64,000 nt of DNA. Origin: Desulfogranum japonicum DSM 18378 (GTDB lineage: Bacteria > Desulfobacterota > Desulfobulbia > Desulfobulbales > Desulfobulbaceae). A program made the translations under genes and the position numbers. The notes beneath the pieces were generated by a model. The model saw only the letters and a program-made list of their open reading frames with translations. It did not search any database and was not told the origin of the DNA. The stretch covers positions 40,147 through 104,146 of the forward strand of contig NZ_AUCV01000022.1 in assembly GCF_000429945.1 (NCBI RefSeq). The letters run 5' to 3'. This document shows, in pieces, positions 54,881-63,862 of this stretch (position 1 is the stretch's first letter; each line of letters opens with the position of its first letter).

Positions 54881-56182
54881 ATGTCTATAACCTTTTCGGG
54901 CCTTGCCAGTGGTATCGACACCGCATCCATTGTTGAAAGCATCATTGAAGTTGAAAGTGCACCCATCGAAACCATGGAATCCAAACAGGAATATCTGGAA
55001 ACCAAGCTTGATGCATATACGGAATTCAACACCTTGCTGGAAACCTTTTACAGCTCGGCCCTGGCGCTCAACGATGAAAGTGATCTCAATACATACGATG
55101 TCACCAACAATGGCTCGGAGTATTTTTCCATCAGCACCACCTCATTGGCCAACGAGGGGACATACCGTGTGAAAGTGGTCAGCCTGGCCCAGCAACAGAA
55201 AGATATCAGTGAGGATTATATCGCTGACACTGACACAACGCTACTCACAGGTGAATTACAGATAGGTGAGAAAACACTTACCTATGAAAATGTCACTTTC
55301 GATGAACTGGTCGAAATGATCAATGAAGGGGACTATGGTGTTTCAGCTACCATCGTGGATGACGGTGCAGAGGATGAGGATGGCGAAGCTAAAGGTTACC
55401 GCCTTATGCTCACAGCTGATACGTCAGGAGAAGCCATTGAACTTGCAGGTACCGGCAGTATCACCTTTGATACCGATACCAACGGCCATACCATAGAAGG
55501 AACCCAGGCCCATGTGGTTGTTGACGGCGTAGACTATTATGCTTCCAGCAACACCATGACCAATGCAATCAAAGGGGCCAGCATTACGTTAATGGGAGAA
55601 AGCGACAGTGCCAGTAATGTGAAAATCGAATCAGATATTGAATCCAATATTACCACCCAATTGGAAGAGCTTATCTCTGCATACAATGCCATTAATACCT
55701 ATGTAGACACCATTTACGATAGTGATTCCACCCTGGCCAATTCGATGAAAACTATACAGCGCAGCCTTCGTAGCTACCTTACAAGCAGTGATCTGGTCAG
55801 CATGGGAGTAGAATCCGACTGGGAGACCGGCGAATTAAGCCTGGATACCAATACGCTTTCCGAAGCTTATGAAGCAGACAGTGAAGGGGTTATTGCGGCC
55901 CTTATCGGTGATGATGAAAATGATGGCATCATGACACGGCTCAATGACTTTATGGATGATCAACTGGATTCCGGCACCGGCTTTCTTGCCAATAAAGAAA
56001 ACAGTATTGACGCTGAGATGGAGCGTCTTGATGAACGTATTGAGGCCATGGAAATCCGTCTGGAAAAACGCCAGGAAACCCTGCAAGCACAATTTTCTGC
56101 CATGGAAACATTGATTTCCAGCCTGAACTCACAGGCCGATTACCTGACCAACTTTTTTGAGGATTATTCCAGTTCAAGTTAA
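54881..56182 (+). CDS. fliD: Flagellar hook-associated protein 2 / filament cap (FliD)
   Basis: A 433-residue FliD from ATG 54881, with a strong site (taaggagg) upstream. The FliD N-terminal domain is clear (SITFSGLASGIDTASIVESIIEVESAP), with a central beta domain (GTYRVKVVSLAQQQKDIS) and a C-terminal coiled coil (MERLDERIEAMEIRLEKRQETLQAQFSAMETLI). FliD caps the growing flagellar filament and guides flagellin folding. It is slightly short for the family. No other flagellar gene is nearby: no flagellin, fliS or hook gene lies in this window, and the neighbour is an orphan regulator. A damaged second copy lies 8 kb upstream. Confidence 0.9.
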   Translation: MSITFSGLASGIDTASIVESIIEVESAPIETMESKQEYLETKLDAYTEFNTLLETFYSSALALNDESDLNTYDVTNNGSEYFSISTTSLANEGTYRVKVVSLAQQQKDISEDYIADTDTTLLTGELQIGEKTLTYENVTFDELVEMINEGDYGVSATIVDDGAEDEDGEAKGYRLMLTADTSGEAIELAGTGSITFDTDTNGHTIEGTQAHVVVDGVDYYASSNTMTNAIKGASITLMGESDSASNVKIESDIESNITTQLEELISAYNAINTYVDTIYDSDSTLANSMKTIQRSLRSYLTSSDLVSMGVESDWETGELSLDTNTLSEAYEADSEGVIAALIGDDENDGIMTRLNDFMDDQLDSGTGFLANKENSIDAEMERLDERIEAMEIRLEKRQETLQAQFSAMETLISSLNSQADYLTNFFEDYSSSS

Positions 56183-56541
56183 TTTGTAATTCCAGTATTT
56201 GTAACAGGTTGCCGGGTATCTGATATTTACCCGAGCAGACTGGTGCAGCGTATTTGGTTATACGTAAACAAGGCTGATCGCGGATAGATCGGGGGTACTG
56301 TGAGCAGTGACCTTCCCCAAGCATACTTTACATATTTTTACGGTAAATTAACGGACATTGACGTGTAAATAACCGATAAACTCATAAGGGATTCTTTATG
56401 TACAGGTAGATGCCAGTGCAGGATTACCTGTAATCATTCACTGGTGTTCTCCATCCATATCCTGAGGGAGGTCCTCACCATGGGATCTGCAACTTTTTTG
56501 CACAACTATTAATTTCGTCATTACCTGTTAGGTCGTTTCCG
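56183..56541 (+). other. Intergenic region after fliD with repeat copy 3
   Basis: About 360 bp. A short hairpin (cgggta...tacccg near 56213-56234) may end fliD transcription. The repeat gatcgcggatagatcggg...ctgtgagcagt at 56278-56310 is a third copy of the element seen at 6878 and 46740. No gene is seen. Confidence 0.55.
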
Positions 56542-57240
56542 ATGTCTCCTGAAAACGAAGATTGCCGATCCATTACATTTTTCACTGATAACCGACAAGG
56601 CTGCGGGGAGCTTATCAATGCACTCGCCCTGGAAGAGTTCTCTGTCCATTTAGAGGAAAAACCTAAAAATTTTGATCAGATTCATGGTGATAAAATGGAC
56701 ATGCTGATCATTGACAGCTCTAAAATCTCCCTGGAAGAACTCTCTGTTTACCCCCGGATCCGTTCTGTTTTTGACGGGCTTCTTGTTACCCTCATTGATG
56801 ACATCGATGACATGCTTCAGGTTCTCCTCTATGAACAGGGTGTGGATGATCTGCTTGTCAAACCTGTCAATCCTTTTCTCATGCTGGCTCGTATCCGGGC
56901 ACTTTTTCGTAGAAATGAACATCGAATAACACCTTCAATGCTTCGCTTCAACGGATTGGAAATCAATGGGGGTGCCAGAACTGCCAATTACCAGGATGAG
57001 CATTTGAATTTTACCTCCCGGGAATTTGATCTGCTCTGGTATCTGGTCAGAAATGCCTGCACCACTCTGGACAGAGATCAACTGTACAAAGCGGTTTTTG
57101 GTATTGAGTATAATGGATACGACCGATCCATAGATATGTATATTGCCCGTATACGAGCCAAACTCGCCCCGCACCCGGCGGTTGCCCAAATAATCAAAAC
57201 TGTTCGTGGCAAAGGGTATTTATTCGCAGCAGAACAATGA
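56542..57240 (+). CDS. OmpR-family response regulator (orphan)
   Basis: A 232-residue regulator. The receiver domain is divergent but retains D16, D58 (MLIIDSSKIS), T83 and K107 (LLVKPVNP), so phosphorylation remains possible. The winged-helix effector (about 130-230) shows LNFTSREFDLLWYLVRNACTTLDRDQLYKAVFG and YDRSIDMYIARIRAKL, the OmpR/PhoB pattern. No histidine kinase is adjacent. It lies 360 bp after fliD in the same direction, so any link to flagellar expression is only by position. Confidence 0.88.
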   Translation: MSPENEDCRSITFFTDNRQGCGELINALALEEFSVHLEEKPKNFDQIHGDKMDMLIIDSSKISLEELSVYPRIRSVFDGLLVTLIDDIDDMLQVLLYEQGVDDLLVKPVNPFLMLARIRALFRRNEHRITPSMLRFNGLEINGGARTANYQDEHLNFTSREFDLLWYLVRNACTTLDRDQLYKAVFGIEYNGYDRSIDMYIARIRAKLAPHPAVAQIIKTVRGKGYLFAAEQ

Positions 57241-57292
57241 CTGGCATGTGGTATACAGTTTCAAAACGCCAAAACCGCAACCACGTACCATA

Positions 57293-57934
57293 TCAATTCT
57301 TTTGCAATAAGAGCAATTCCAGGGGTGGAACAATTGACCTTAACGGTATTACCGGATCTTCCTGTGGGCCACTGGTGAAATTCAACGTCCAGGAATAATT
57401 GCCGGAACAATTACTGCAGGTGTAAGGTTTTATTACCACGGTTCCGTCAACATAGTTCATTACCAGAGTGTGGTTAACGGTAGCACCGGGAAAAGTCTGG
57501 GTATAGGTAGGACAGCTATCGCCACCTGTGCAGGTCACCACTGCTGACGAGTTGGGATAAACCTCTGTGATATTCATGGTCAGGACACCCTGACTGCAGG
57601 AACCGGCCACAGTGACTGACACTGTGGATTCTGCTTTTTCTGAACGACAATCACACGATGAGGTGGTCAAGACAAGCTCTGTAGTTCTATTGAGTTTGTT
57701 ATAGCCGGCATTTGCCACACCGGATGGGCTCACCTGAATACCTACAGTACCGGTCAATGTTGATGCTTGGGAGTATGTTCCTGAAGAAATATAGGTGTTA
57801 AACAGCCTGTGATTATAGAGAATACCGGCATAAGAAGTCTTTACAGGACAAGAGGCAGCTTGCACGCAGCTGGCCGGCAAAGACATCAGCAACAATACCG
57901 GGCACAAACACATAGAAAAAAGCATATATTTCAT
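57293..57934 (-). CDS. Cysteine-rich exported protein of unknown function
   Basis: A 213-residue protein with a signal peptide (LLLMSLPASCVQAA). The mature part carries about a dozen cysteines, several in close pairs (SSCDCRS, CTGGDSC, CSNCSG), which suggests disulfides or metal binding outside the cytoplasm. It is rich in Thr and Ser and probably beta-stranded. I do not recognise a family. It is divergent from, and 290 bp upstream of, a small acidic ORF and antiporter gene. Confidence 0.6.
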   Translation of the reverse strand: MKYMLFSMCLCPVLLLMSLPASCVQAASCPVKTSYAGILYNHRLFNTYISSGTYSQASTLTGTVGIQVSPSGVANAGYNKLNRTTELVLTTSSCDCRSEKAESTVSVTVAGSCSQGVLTMNITEVYPNSSAVVTCTGGDSCPTYTQTFPGATVNHTLVMNYVDGTVVIKPYTCSNCSGNYSWTLNFTSGPQEDPVIPLRSIVPPLELLLLQKN

Positions 57935-58226
57935 CTGTTCCCCCCCTATTTATGCCTAAACAGTGCCTTTATTACTTACTATAGCACAAACCAGTATAAA
58001 ACTTGATTATCATCTCTTTTCAGGTATCCATTTCACGCTCTTGATTCATCGTCTCAAAGAGACTCCGCAAAAAAGCGTACATGGTAAAATGTGCATAATT
58101 CCATCCATGAGAGAAAGCCACAGGGTTTACCAATATTTTTTCATCGCAATCGCATGTAGTTAGGTGTAATCATGAGAGTACCCGTTGTTTATAATACCGA
58201 CATGATGAAAAAAACGGAGACTTCAT

Positions 58227-58391
58227 ATGAACAATATTCATGAAAAGGACTGGGCTGAGGACAGTTGGGCAGGACACACGGGAATGGACAGTGCTGACGA
58301 TTACTGCGTTGTTGAAAACAGTGACCCCATTGATTCTCAAAGTAAGCAAACTGTTGACAAAACCGCCCAGGAAGCGCAGAAACACACATAA
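58227..58391 (+). CDS. Small acidic hypothetical protein
   Basis: A 54-codon frame (MNNIHEKDWAEDSWAGHTGM... ending AQKHT) with a weak purine-rich site (cggaga) before ATG. It is soluble, acidic, with one cysteine and no recognisable domain. It ends 17 bases before the antiporter start, so it could be a leader or a coupled small protein. Coding status is uncertain. Confidence 0.4.
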   Translation: MNNIHEKDWAEDSWAGHTGMDSADDYCVVENSDPIDSQSKQTVDKTAQEAQKHT

Positions 58392-58408
58392 CAGTGGAGC
58401 CATACTCA

Positions 58409-59605
58409 ATGTATGCAAACCTCGCAGTGTTGGCGGTTTTTGCTTTCTTTTACTGTGTCACCAGCAGGGGACTTGCCAAAACCCCGTTCAATGGCGCAAT
58501 CATATTCACTTTTTTCGGCCTGGTTACGAGTCCGCTTGCTGGTGATATACTGCATCTCAATATAGAAACAGAAAACATACGATTACTGGCTGAGCTTACC
58601 TTGGCGCTTGTTCTTTTCTCCGATGCTGCCAATGCAAACCTTTCTGTGCTGAAAAAAAATTATCGTATTCCTGAATATCTCTTGCTCATTGGACTTCCGT
58701 TGACCATTGCATTAGGTTTTTTAACAGGGATTATATTTTTTCCTGGATGCAGTTTCCTGGAAATCCTTATTCTGGCCGCGATATTGGCACCAACAGATGC
58801 CGCACTCGGTTCTGCCGTTGTTTCAGATCAACGGGTACCGGCACCGGTACGTGAAGGCCTGAACATTGAAAGCGGTTTAAATGATGGCATCTGTGTTCCT
58901 GTCCTGCTCACACTTCTCGCACTTGCTACAGAAAAAGCCGGCAGCGACCAGCCATTTCTTCTGGCTGTGGAGTACGCTTTGGAAGAAATAGGCATCGGTA
59001 TGCTTGTGGGAGCGTCGGTAACCCTTGTTGGGGCACTCCTGCTCAAGGCAAGTATTCGCTTTCATCTTATCAATGAAATCTGGCTTGAGTTACCAGTAAT
59101 AACACTCTCCATGGCCTGTTTCTCAATTGCACAGGTGCTAGGTGGTAGTGGCTTTATTGCCGCTTTCTGTGGTGGCCTCGTCTTTGGTGGTTTGCCCTGG
59201 GCATATAAAGAAGAACACCTGAAAGCTTCAGAAGCGGCTGGAAATGCTTTATCTCTGCTGACCTGGGTCATTTTTGGAACAGCTGTTATCAGCAAAGCTT
59301 TAGGATCATTCACCTGGCAGACCTTGGTTTATGCCCTGTTAAGCCTCACCATTGTGCGCATGCTTCCCATATACCTTTCCCTCGGCAAATCGGGTCTTTC
59401 AAAAAGAGAAAAACTGTTCATTGGCTGGTTTGGTCCACGAGGGCTTGCCACTGTTGTGTTTGGGGTCATGGTTGCCAATGCCGACCTCCCACATGGAGAA
59501 ACCATTGTCATGACTGCTGTCTGCTGCATTGTACTCAGCATCATACTGCATGGCATAACCGCCAATCCGCTTATTGCGATTCTGGCCAGACAAAACAAAA
59601 AGTAG
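58409..59605 (+). CDS. CPA1-type Na+(K+)/H+ antiporter (NhaP-like)
   Basis: A 398-residue transporter from ATG 58409, preceded by tggag; GTG 58394 is an alternative adding five residues. About 12 hydrophobic segments. The key motif is in LAAILAPTDAALGSAVVSDQRVPAPVREGLNIESGLNDG, with the TD...ESGLND acidic and polar residues that form the CPA1 ion site. FGPRGLATVVFGVM matches the later conserved segment. It exchanges cytoplasmic Na+ or K+ for protons. No cytoplasmic regulatory domain (TrkA-C/CNBD) is attached, unlike some NhaP proteins. Confidence 0.9.
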   Translation: MYANLAVLAVFAFFYCVTSRGLAKTPFNGAIIFTFFGLVTSPLAGDILHLNIETENIRLLAELTLALVLFSDAANANLSVLKKNYRIPEYLLLIGLPLTIALGFLTGIIFFPGCSFLEILILAAILAPTDAALGSAVVSDQRVPAPVREGLNIESGLNDGICVPVLLTLLALATEKAGSDQPFLLAVEYALEEIGIGMLVGASVTLVGALLLKASIRFHLINEIWLELPVITLSMACFSIAQVLGGSGFIAAFCGGLVFGGLPWAYKEEHLKASEAAGNALSLLTWVIFGTAVISKALGSFTWQTLVYALLSLTIVRMLPIYLSLGKSGLSKREKLFIGWFGPRGLATVVFGVMVANADLPHGETIVMTAVCCIVLSIILHGITANPLIAILARQNKK

Positions 59606-59783
59606 TTCACTTTTTAATGAAGATATTCCGTGCACTGAAAAATAATATGATATGAAGTGGACATCGGGTAGAATATTTTAAATATCTCTTCAGCTTTTCA
59701 AGGTGCTGTCAACCCAAAAGGTTGCAGTTTACCCCCGAAATAGTGACGATGGAGGTTTTTTCAACCTCCACAGGGATAGTTTA

Positions 59784-61313
59784 ATGAAACATACCCTGCC
59801 CGTATTACTTTTTGTTACTGTTGTCAGCCTCCAAGCCTGTGCACCAGTGGGTCCTGATTTTACAACCCCAGCAGTCCAGTGGCCAAAAGACTGGCAGACA
59901 ACGGATAAACAAAATTATTCTTCAAACACTGCACAGCTCGCCGAATGGTGGAAAATATTATCTGATCCAACACTTGACGAGTTGATCACCCTTGCTCTGG
60001 ACAACAACAATAGTCTGGAAATTGCAGGCTTACGGATTCTTGAAGCAAGAGCCCAGTTAGGGGTAGCAACAGGCTCGCTTTACCCACAGTCCCAATTGGC
60101 CACAGGCCAAAGCATATACCTCTCTCCACCAGACAATAGCGGAGTAAATTCAAATTACTGGAACCATTCCCTTGGAGCATCCGCGTCCTGGGAAATCGAC
60201 TTCTGGGGAAAACTCCGTCGAGGTGTTGAATCGGCTGATGCCGCGTATCTGGCATCAATAGAGGAATATGGCCAAGCCAGGATGCTTCTTGTCAGCCAGG
60301 TCGTAGAAAGTTATAGCGCCCTCAGGGTAGCAGAAGAACAACTGCGCATCACCACCGACAACATCAAACTCCAGGAGAGAAGTTATAAAATAACTGAAGT
60401 CCTTTATCGTAACGGAGACAGCTCAGAGCTTGATGTCCGGCAGGCCAAAACTCTTCTTTTAAGCACCCAGGCATCACTTCCTGAATTTGAAATCAAACGT
60501 ACCCTGGCACGTAACAGCCTGTGCGCTCTACTTGGAAAAATGCCAGGGACATTAACCCGGATGCTGTCTGAAACATCCGCAATTCCCTCCGTCCCCATGG
60601 CTATTACCATTGGCATTCCGTCTGATACCCTGAGAAATCGACCTGATATCAGGGCTGCAGAATATGCTGCCATGGCACAGAATGCCCTGGTTGGTGTAGC
60701 AGAGGCTGGATTATATCCGAGCTTCAGCCTGACAGGCTCAATAGGATTGTCAGCCGGCAGCCCTACAGACAGCAGTATCGGCAGTCTTTTCGAATCAGAT
60801 GCATTAACCTACACCATTGGCCCCTCTTTTATCTGGCCGTTTCTCAACTATGGCAGAATAAAAAATTCCATCAGAGTACAGGATGCACGGCTGCAACAAG
60901 CCCTTATTAACTACCGTGAAACCGTTCTCCAGGCCGCCAGAGAAGCTGAAAACGCCCTGGCTCAACTCGTTGGCACCCGCAGGCAAACTACCCTGCTTGG
61001 AGAAACCGTATCTTCAGCAAGACATTCTGTTGAACTCTCCATGCTCCGCTACAACGAAGGCTTTTCAGATTACCAGAGAGTCCTTGACTCCCTCAAATCC
61101 CTGTATACTCAAGAACAGCGCTATATTATTAACCAGGGCGCAATGATCTCTAATCTTACGGCATTATACCTAGCCCTTGGTGGTGGTTGGCTGAGTTCTC
61201 CCGGTAACACAAAAGTTTCCAAAACCAGCCGTGAAACAATGGTAAATAGAACAGACTGGGGAAACGTCATCCAAACTGTGGAAGAAGAGACGGACAACTA
61301 CGATTCACGGTAG
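59784..61313 (+). CDS. RND-type outer-membrane efflux lipoprotein (NodT/OprM family)
   Basis: A 509-residue outer-membrane channel from ATG 59784. The lipobox LQAC directs lipidation at the cysteine near residue 19; the longer open frame upstream would place residues before this signal and is rejected. Two repeated OEP domains contain ASWEIDFWGKLRRGVESADAAYLAS and PSFIWPFLNYGRIKNSIRVQDARLQQ, both typical of TolC/NodT proteins. It is the first gene of a tripartite efflux operon with HlyD and DUF2955 proteins, 39 bp and 17 bp apart. Confidence 0.92.
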   Translation: MKHTLPVLLFVTVVSLQACAPVGPDFTTPAVQWPKDWQTTDKQNYSSNTAQLAEWWKILSDPTLDELITLALDNNNSLEIAGLRILEARAQLGVATGSLYPQSQLATGQSIYLSPPDNSGVNSNYWNHSLGASASWEIDFWGKLRRGVESADAAYLASIEEYGQARMLLVSQVVESYSALRVAEEQLRITTDNIKLQERSYKITEVLYRNGDSSELDVRQAKTLLLSTQASLPEFEIKRTLARNSLCALLGKMPGTLTRMLSETSAIPSVPMAITIGIPSDTLRNRPDIRAAEYAAMAQNALVGVAEAGLYPSFSLTGSIGLSAGSPTDSSIGSLFESDALTYTIGPSFIWPFLNYGRIKNSIRVQDARLQQALINYRETVLQAAREAENALAQLVGTRRQTTLLGETVSSARHSVELSMLRYNEGFSDYQRVLDSLKSLYTQEQRYIINQGAMISNLTALYLALGGGWLSSPGNTKVSKTSRETMVNRTDWGNVIQTVEEETDNYDSR

Positions 61314-61352
61314 AAAACACATCTTTCAGAAATATTCAGCACGGATATATAC

Positions 61353-62477
61353 ATGAACGATACGAGTAGCGATGCAGAAGTAAAGATTGCAAGAAGATCT
61401 GATAAACAAAGAGATCCGGTCCGCACATGGACCTGGATTGTCCTTGCTCTGTGTGTTGTATTGATTATTTGGTATCTTCGTGCTGACCGCATTACACCCT
61501 TTACTTCACAGGCTCGAGTAAATGCCATGGTAGTCCCCATAGCACCGCAGGTTGCCGGAGTAGTCACCGAGGTACTGGTCACCAACAATCAGCCAGTCGA
61601 GGAAGGTCAGATATTGTTCCGGCTTGACGATCGAAATTACCGGCTTGCCGTCCAGGCAGCCGAGGCACAGTTTGCCGGTGCTAAGCAGGCAATGTCCGCA
61701 GCTCGCTCAGCAATAGATGCTGCAATGGCACAGGTAAACACAGCCAAGGCTAATCTTGAAAGAGCCAATAAAGACGCAGAACGAATGCGCAACATTAAAA
61801 ATCAGGATCCTGGCGCCATATCCCAACGTCGACTGGAAATGTCAGAGGCATCACTTGCTTCAGCTGAGGGTAGCCTCGGTGTAGCACAGGCCAACCTCCA
61901 GCAGGCCATTGATAATTATGGAACCGAGGGCGATCGAAACTCCCGCATCCTCCAGGCTCAGGCCAATCTTGATCAGGCAAAATTTAATCTGGAACGAACT
62001 GTGGTGAAAGCTCCGGGAATGGGAGTGGTCTCAGGGGTAAAGCTTGACAAGGGAAATTATGCAACCGCTGGTTCACCGCAGATGACTTTTATCGGCACCG
62101 GAAAGTATTGGGTCCAGGCTGATTTTACAGAAAACAATCTTGGCAATCTGAAACCGGGAATGACTGCAGATCTGGTATTTGACATTTATCCAGGTAGGGT
62201 ATTTACAGGTACAGTTCGGGAAATCAGCTACGGTGTTGCAGTCGACACCACCCCACTTGGTGAACTTCCAACCATCCAGAACCAACGTAGCTGGTTGCGC
62301 GAAGCCCAAAGATTTCCTGTATTAATTGACTTTACTTTGCCCAAAGAGGTGGAAGGACAAACCTTGAAGATTGGATCGCAGGTTACCGTGGTTGCTTATA
62401 CAGGTGATCATGCATTTTTCAATCTGTTGGCCAGAATGCTTATTCGTCTGTCGGCATTGTTAACCTACTCATATTAA
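61353..62477 (+). CDS. HlyD/EmrA-type membrane fusion protein
   Basis: A 374-residue adaptor with one N-terminal membrane segment (TWIVLALCVVLIIWYL, about 28-45). The barrel-sandwich hybrid halves are MVVPIAPQVAGVVTEVLVTNNQPVEEGQILFRLD and TVVKAPGMGVVSGVKLDKG, flanking a long alpha hairpin (about 110-205), as in EmrA/AaeA. It links the inner-membrane DUF2955 protein to the NodT channel. The adaptor type, without lipidation, matches FUSC/AaeB or DUF2955 partners. Confidence 0.92.
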   Translation: MNDTSSDAEVKIARRSDKQRDPVRTWTWIVLALCVVLIIWYLRADRITPFTSQARVNAMVVPIAPQVAGVVTEVLVTNNQPVEEGQILFRLDDRNYRLAVQAAEAQFAGAKQAMSAARSAIDAAMAQVNTAKANLERANKDAERMRNIKNQDPGAISQRRLEMSEASLASAEGSLGVAQANLQQAIDNYGTEGDRNSRILQAQANLDQAKFNLERTVVKAPGMGVVSGVKLDKGNYATAGSPQMTFIGTGKYWVQADFTENNLGNLKPGMTADLVFDIYPGRVFTGTVREISYGVAVDTTPLGELPTIQNQRSWLREAQRFPVLIDFTLPKEVEGQTLKIGSQVTVVAYTGDHAFFNLLARMLIRLSALLTYSY

Positions 62478-62494
62478 AGAGTGCCTGTCCATAC

Positions 62495-63589
62495 ATGAGC
62501 CCCTCTGGAACAATAACGGCTGAAGCCAACGACCTCGCCAACCGACGTATTCTCAGGTTAGCACTTGGTACAGCACTGGCAATGGCAGTCTCGCAACTCT
62601 TTGACTGGCCGCTATCCTTTATTACACCAATCATTGCAGGCACACTGCTGTCGTTGCCGCTACCCCGTCCGTCCTTCAAGTTGACAGCGCTATTCCTGGC
62701 CTCTCTGGCAGGGATCATGCTTTGCAGCTTTGCCCTGCTGCCGTATCTCTATTATGCAAGGATAGCTGCTATTCTGCTGATCGGCCTAGGATTATTCAAC
62801 ACATTTCTCTTTACGGCAAGTGGGGGATCAGCGTTACTTGGTACATTATTTATACTGGGCTTCACGCTGTTGACAACTATAGGGAGTGTAAATATTGATG
62901 CTCTGTTGAGCCTCACCTGGGGACTGTTATGGGCAATTCTGGTTGGTTTCGTCTGCGTGTGGTTCGCTCATATTCTGCTGCCCGAAATTCCGTTACCTGT
63001 ACAGTCAGGAACCGGTCCCAAGCAAACTCCGGCAGAGAAGCCTCTCCGGCACGAAGCGATCCAAGGAGCATTCCGCGCTCTGACAGTCGTGTTCCCGATT
63101 ACAATACTGCTGCTCATCAGTAGTAACAGCAGTGCATATACTGTTATCATGATCAAGGTCGCCACAATGGGGCAGCAAGCTTCTGCAAGTAAAAGCAAAG
63201 AAGTGGGCAGAGAGCTCATTGCTTCCACCATATGGGGAGGTGGATCCGCTATTATTGCCTGGTTCGCAATGAAAATTTTTCCGTCATTAGTACTTTATAT
63301 ACTTCTCATTGCACTCTCGTCACTGATCTTTGGAAAAGTCATCTTTAAAAACGCAGGTATGCATCCAAAAGCAGCCATGTGGCAATACGCTTTCATTACC
63401 ATGATGACAGTTCTTGCTCCAACAGTCGGCTCAATGGCAAATGGTACCAGTGCTTCGGACAAATTCTGGTTGCGCCTGGCACAATTCTTTTTCGTGGCTC
63501 TCTACGGATGGGTTGCTGTATCGGTGCTCGATGCCTTTGCCCGCAAACGACACGCCTCTCCCATAAATGAACAAACTCCCCCTACATAG
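62495..63589 (+). CDS. DUF2955-family inner-membrane transport protein
   Basis: A 364-residue membrane protein with two groups of hydrophobic helices (about 28-160 and 195-350), resembling half-size FUSC/AaeB proteins of the DUF2955 family. Such proteins always occur beside HlyD adaptors, as here. WPLSFITPIIAGTLLSLPLPRPS in the first group and RALTVVFPITILLLISSNSSAYTVIMIKVATMGQQ in the second are its recognisable parts. It likely supplies the inner-membrane step for proton-driven export of an aromatic or phenolic compound. It starts 17 bp after the adaptor gene. Substrate unknown. Confidence 0.85.
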   Translation: MSPSGTITAEANDLANRRILRLALGTALAMAVSQLFDWPLSFITPIIAGTLLSLPLPRPSFKLTALFLASLAGIMLCSFALLPYLYYARIAAILLIGLGLFNTFLFTASGGSALLGTLFILGFTLLTTIGSVNIDALLSLTWGLLWAILVGFVCVWFAHILLPEIPLPVQSGTGPKQTPAEKPLRHEAIQGAFRALTVVFPITILLLISSNSSAYTVIMIKVATMGQQASASKSKEVGRELIASTIWGGGSAIIAWFAMKIFPSLVLYILLIALSSLIFGKVIFKNAGMHPKAAMWQYAFITMMTVLAPTVGSMANGTSASDKFWLRLAQFFFVALYGWVAVSVLDAFARKRHASPINEQTPPT

Positions 63590-63862
63590 TGGACACATAT
63601 GATCCTTACTTATAAAAAGAATTTGGGTAAGACTGCATATTTTTAGATAGTGCCTGACCGAAAACCAATTTACACAGTAAATACAGCCAAATAACTCATA
63701 TGTGAGTAGGCGAAGATTTTTGTATTACAAGCTATATTCATTTTGACAAATGCCGACGGACTACGTTAACATGCCGAAAATATGGAATTTGTGTGGAATT
63801 CATTTCGATTGTCTGCGCCAAAAAGCAGGCTGTGTACCAAAATCTTCAATCTGAATCATAGC
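63590..63862. other. Region between efflux operon and terminal transposase
   Basis: About 270 bp; a weak copy of the gtgtctgaccag motif (gtgcctgaccgaaa at 63652) and of ggtatcaagctat-type sequence (ttacaagctat at 63724) lie here. It may include the left end of the mobile element that starts downstream. Confidence 0.4.
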
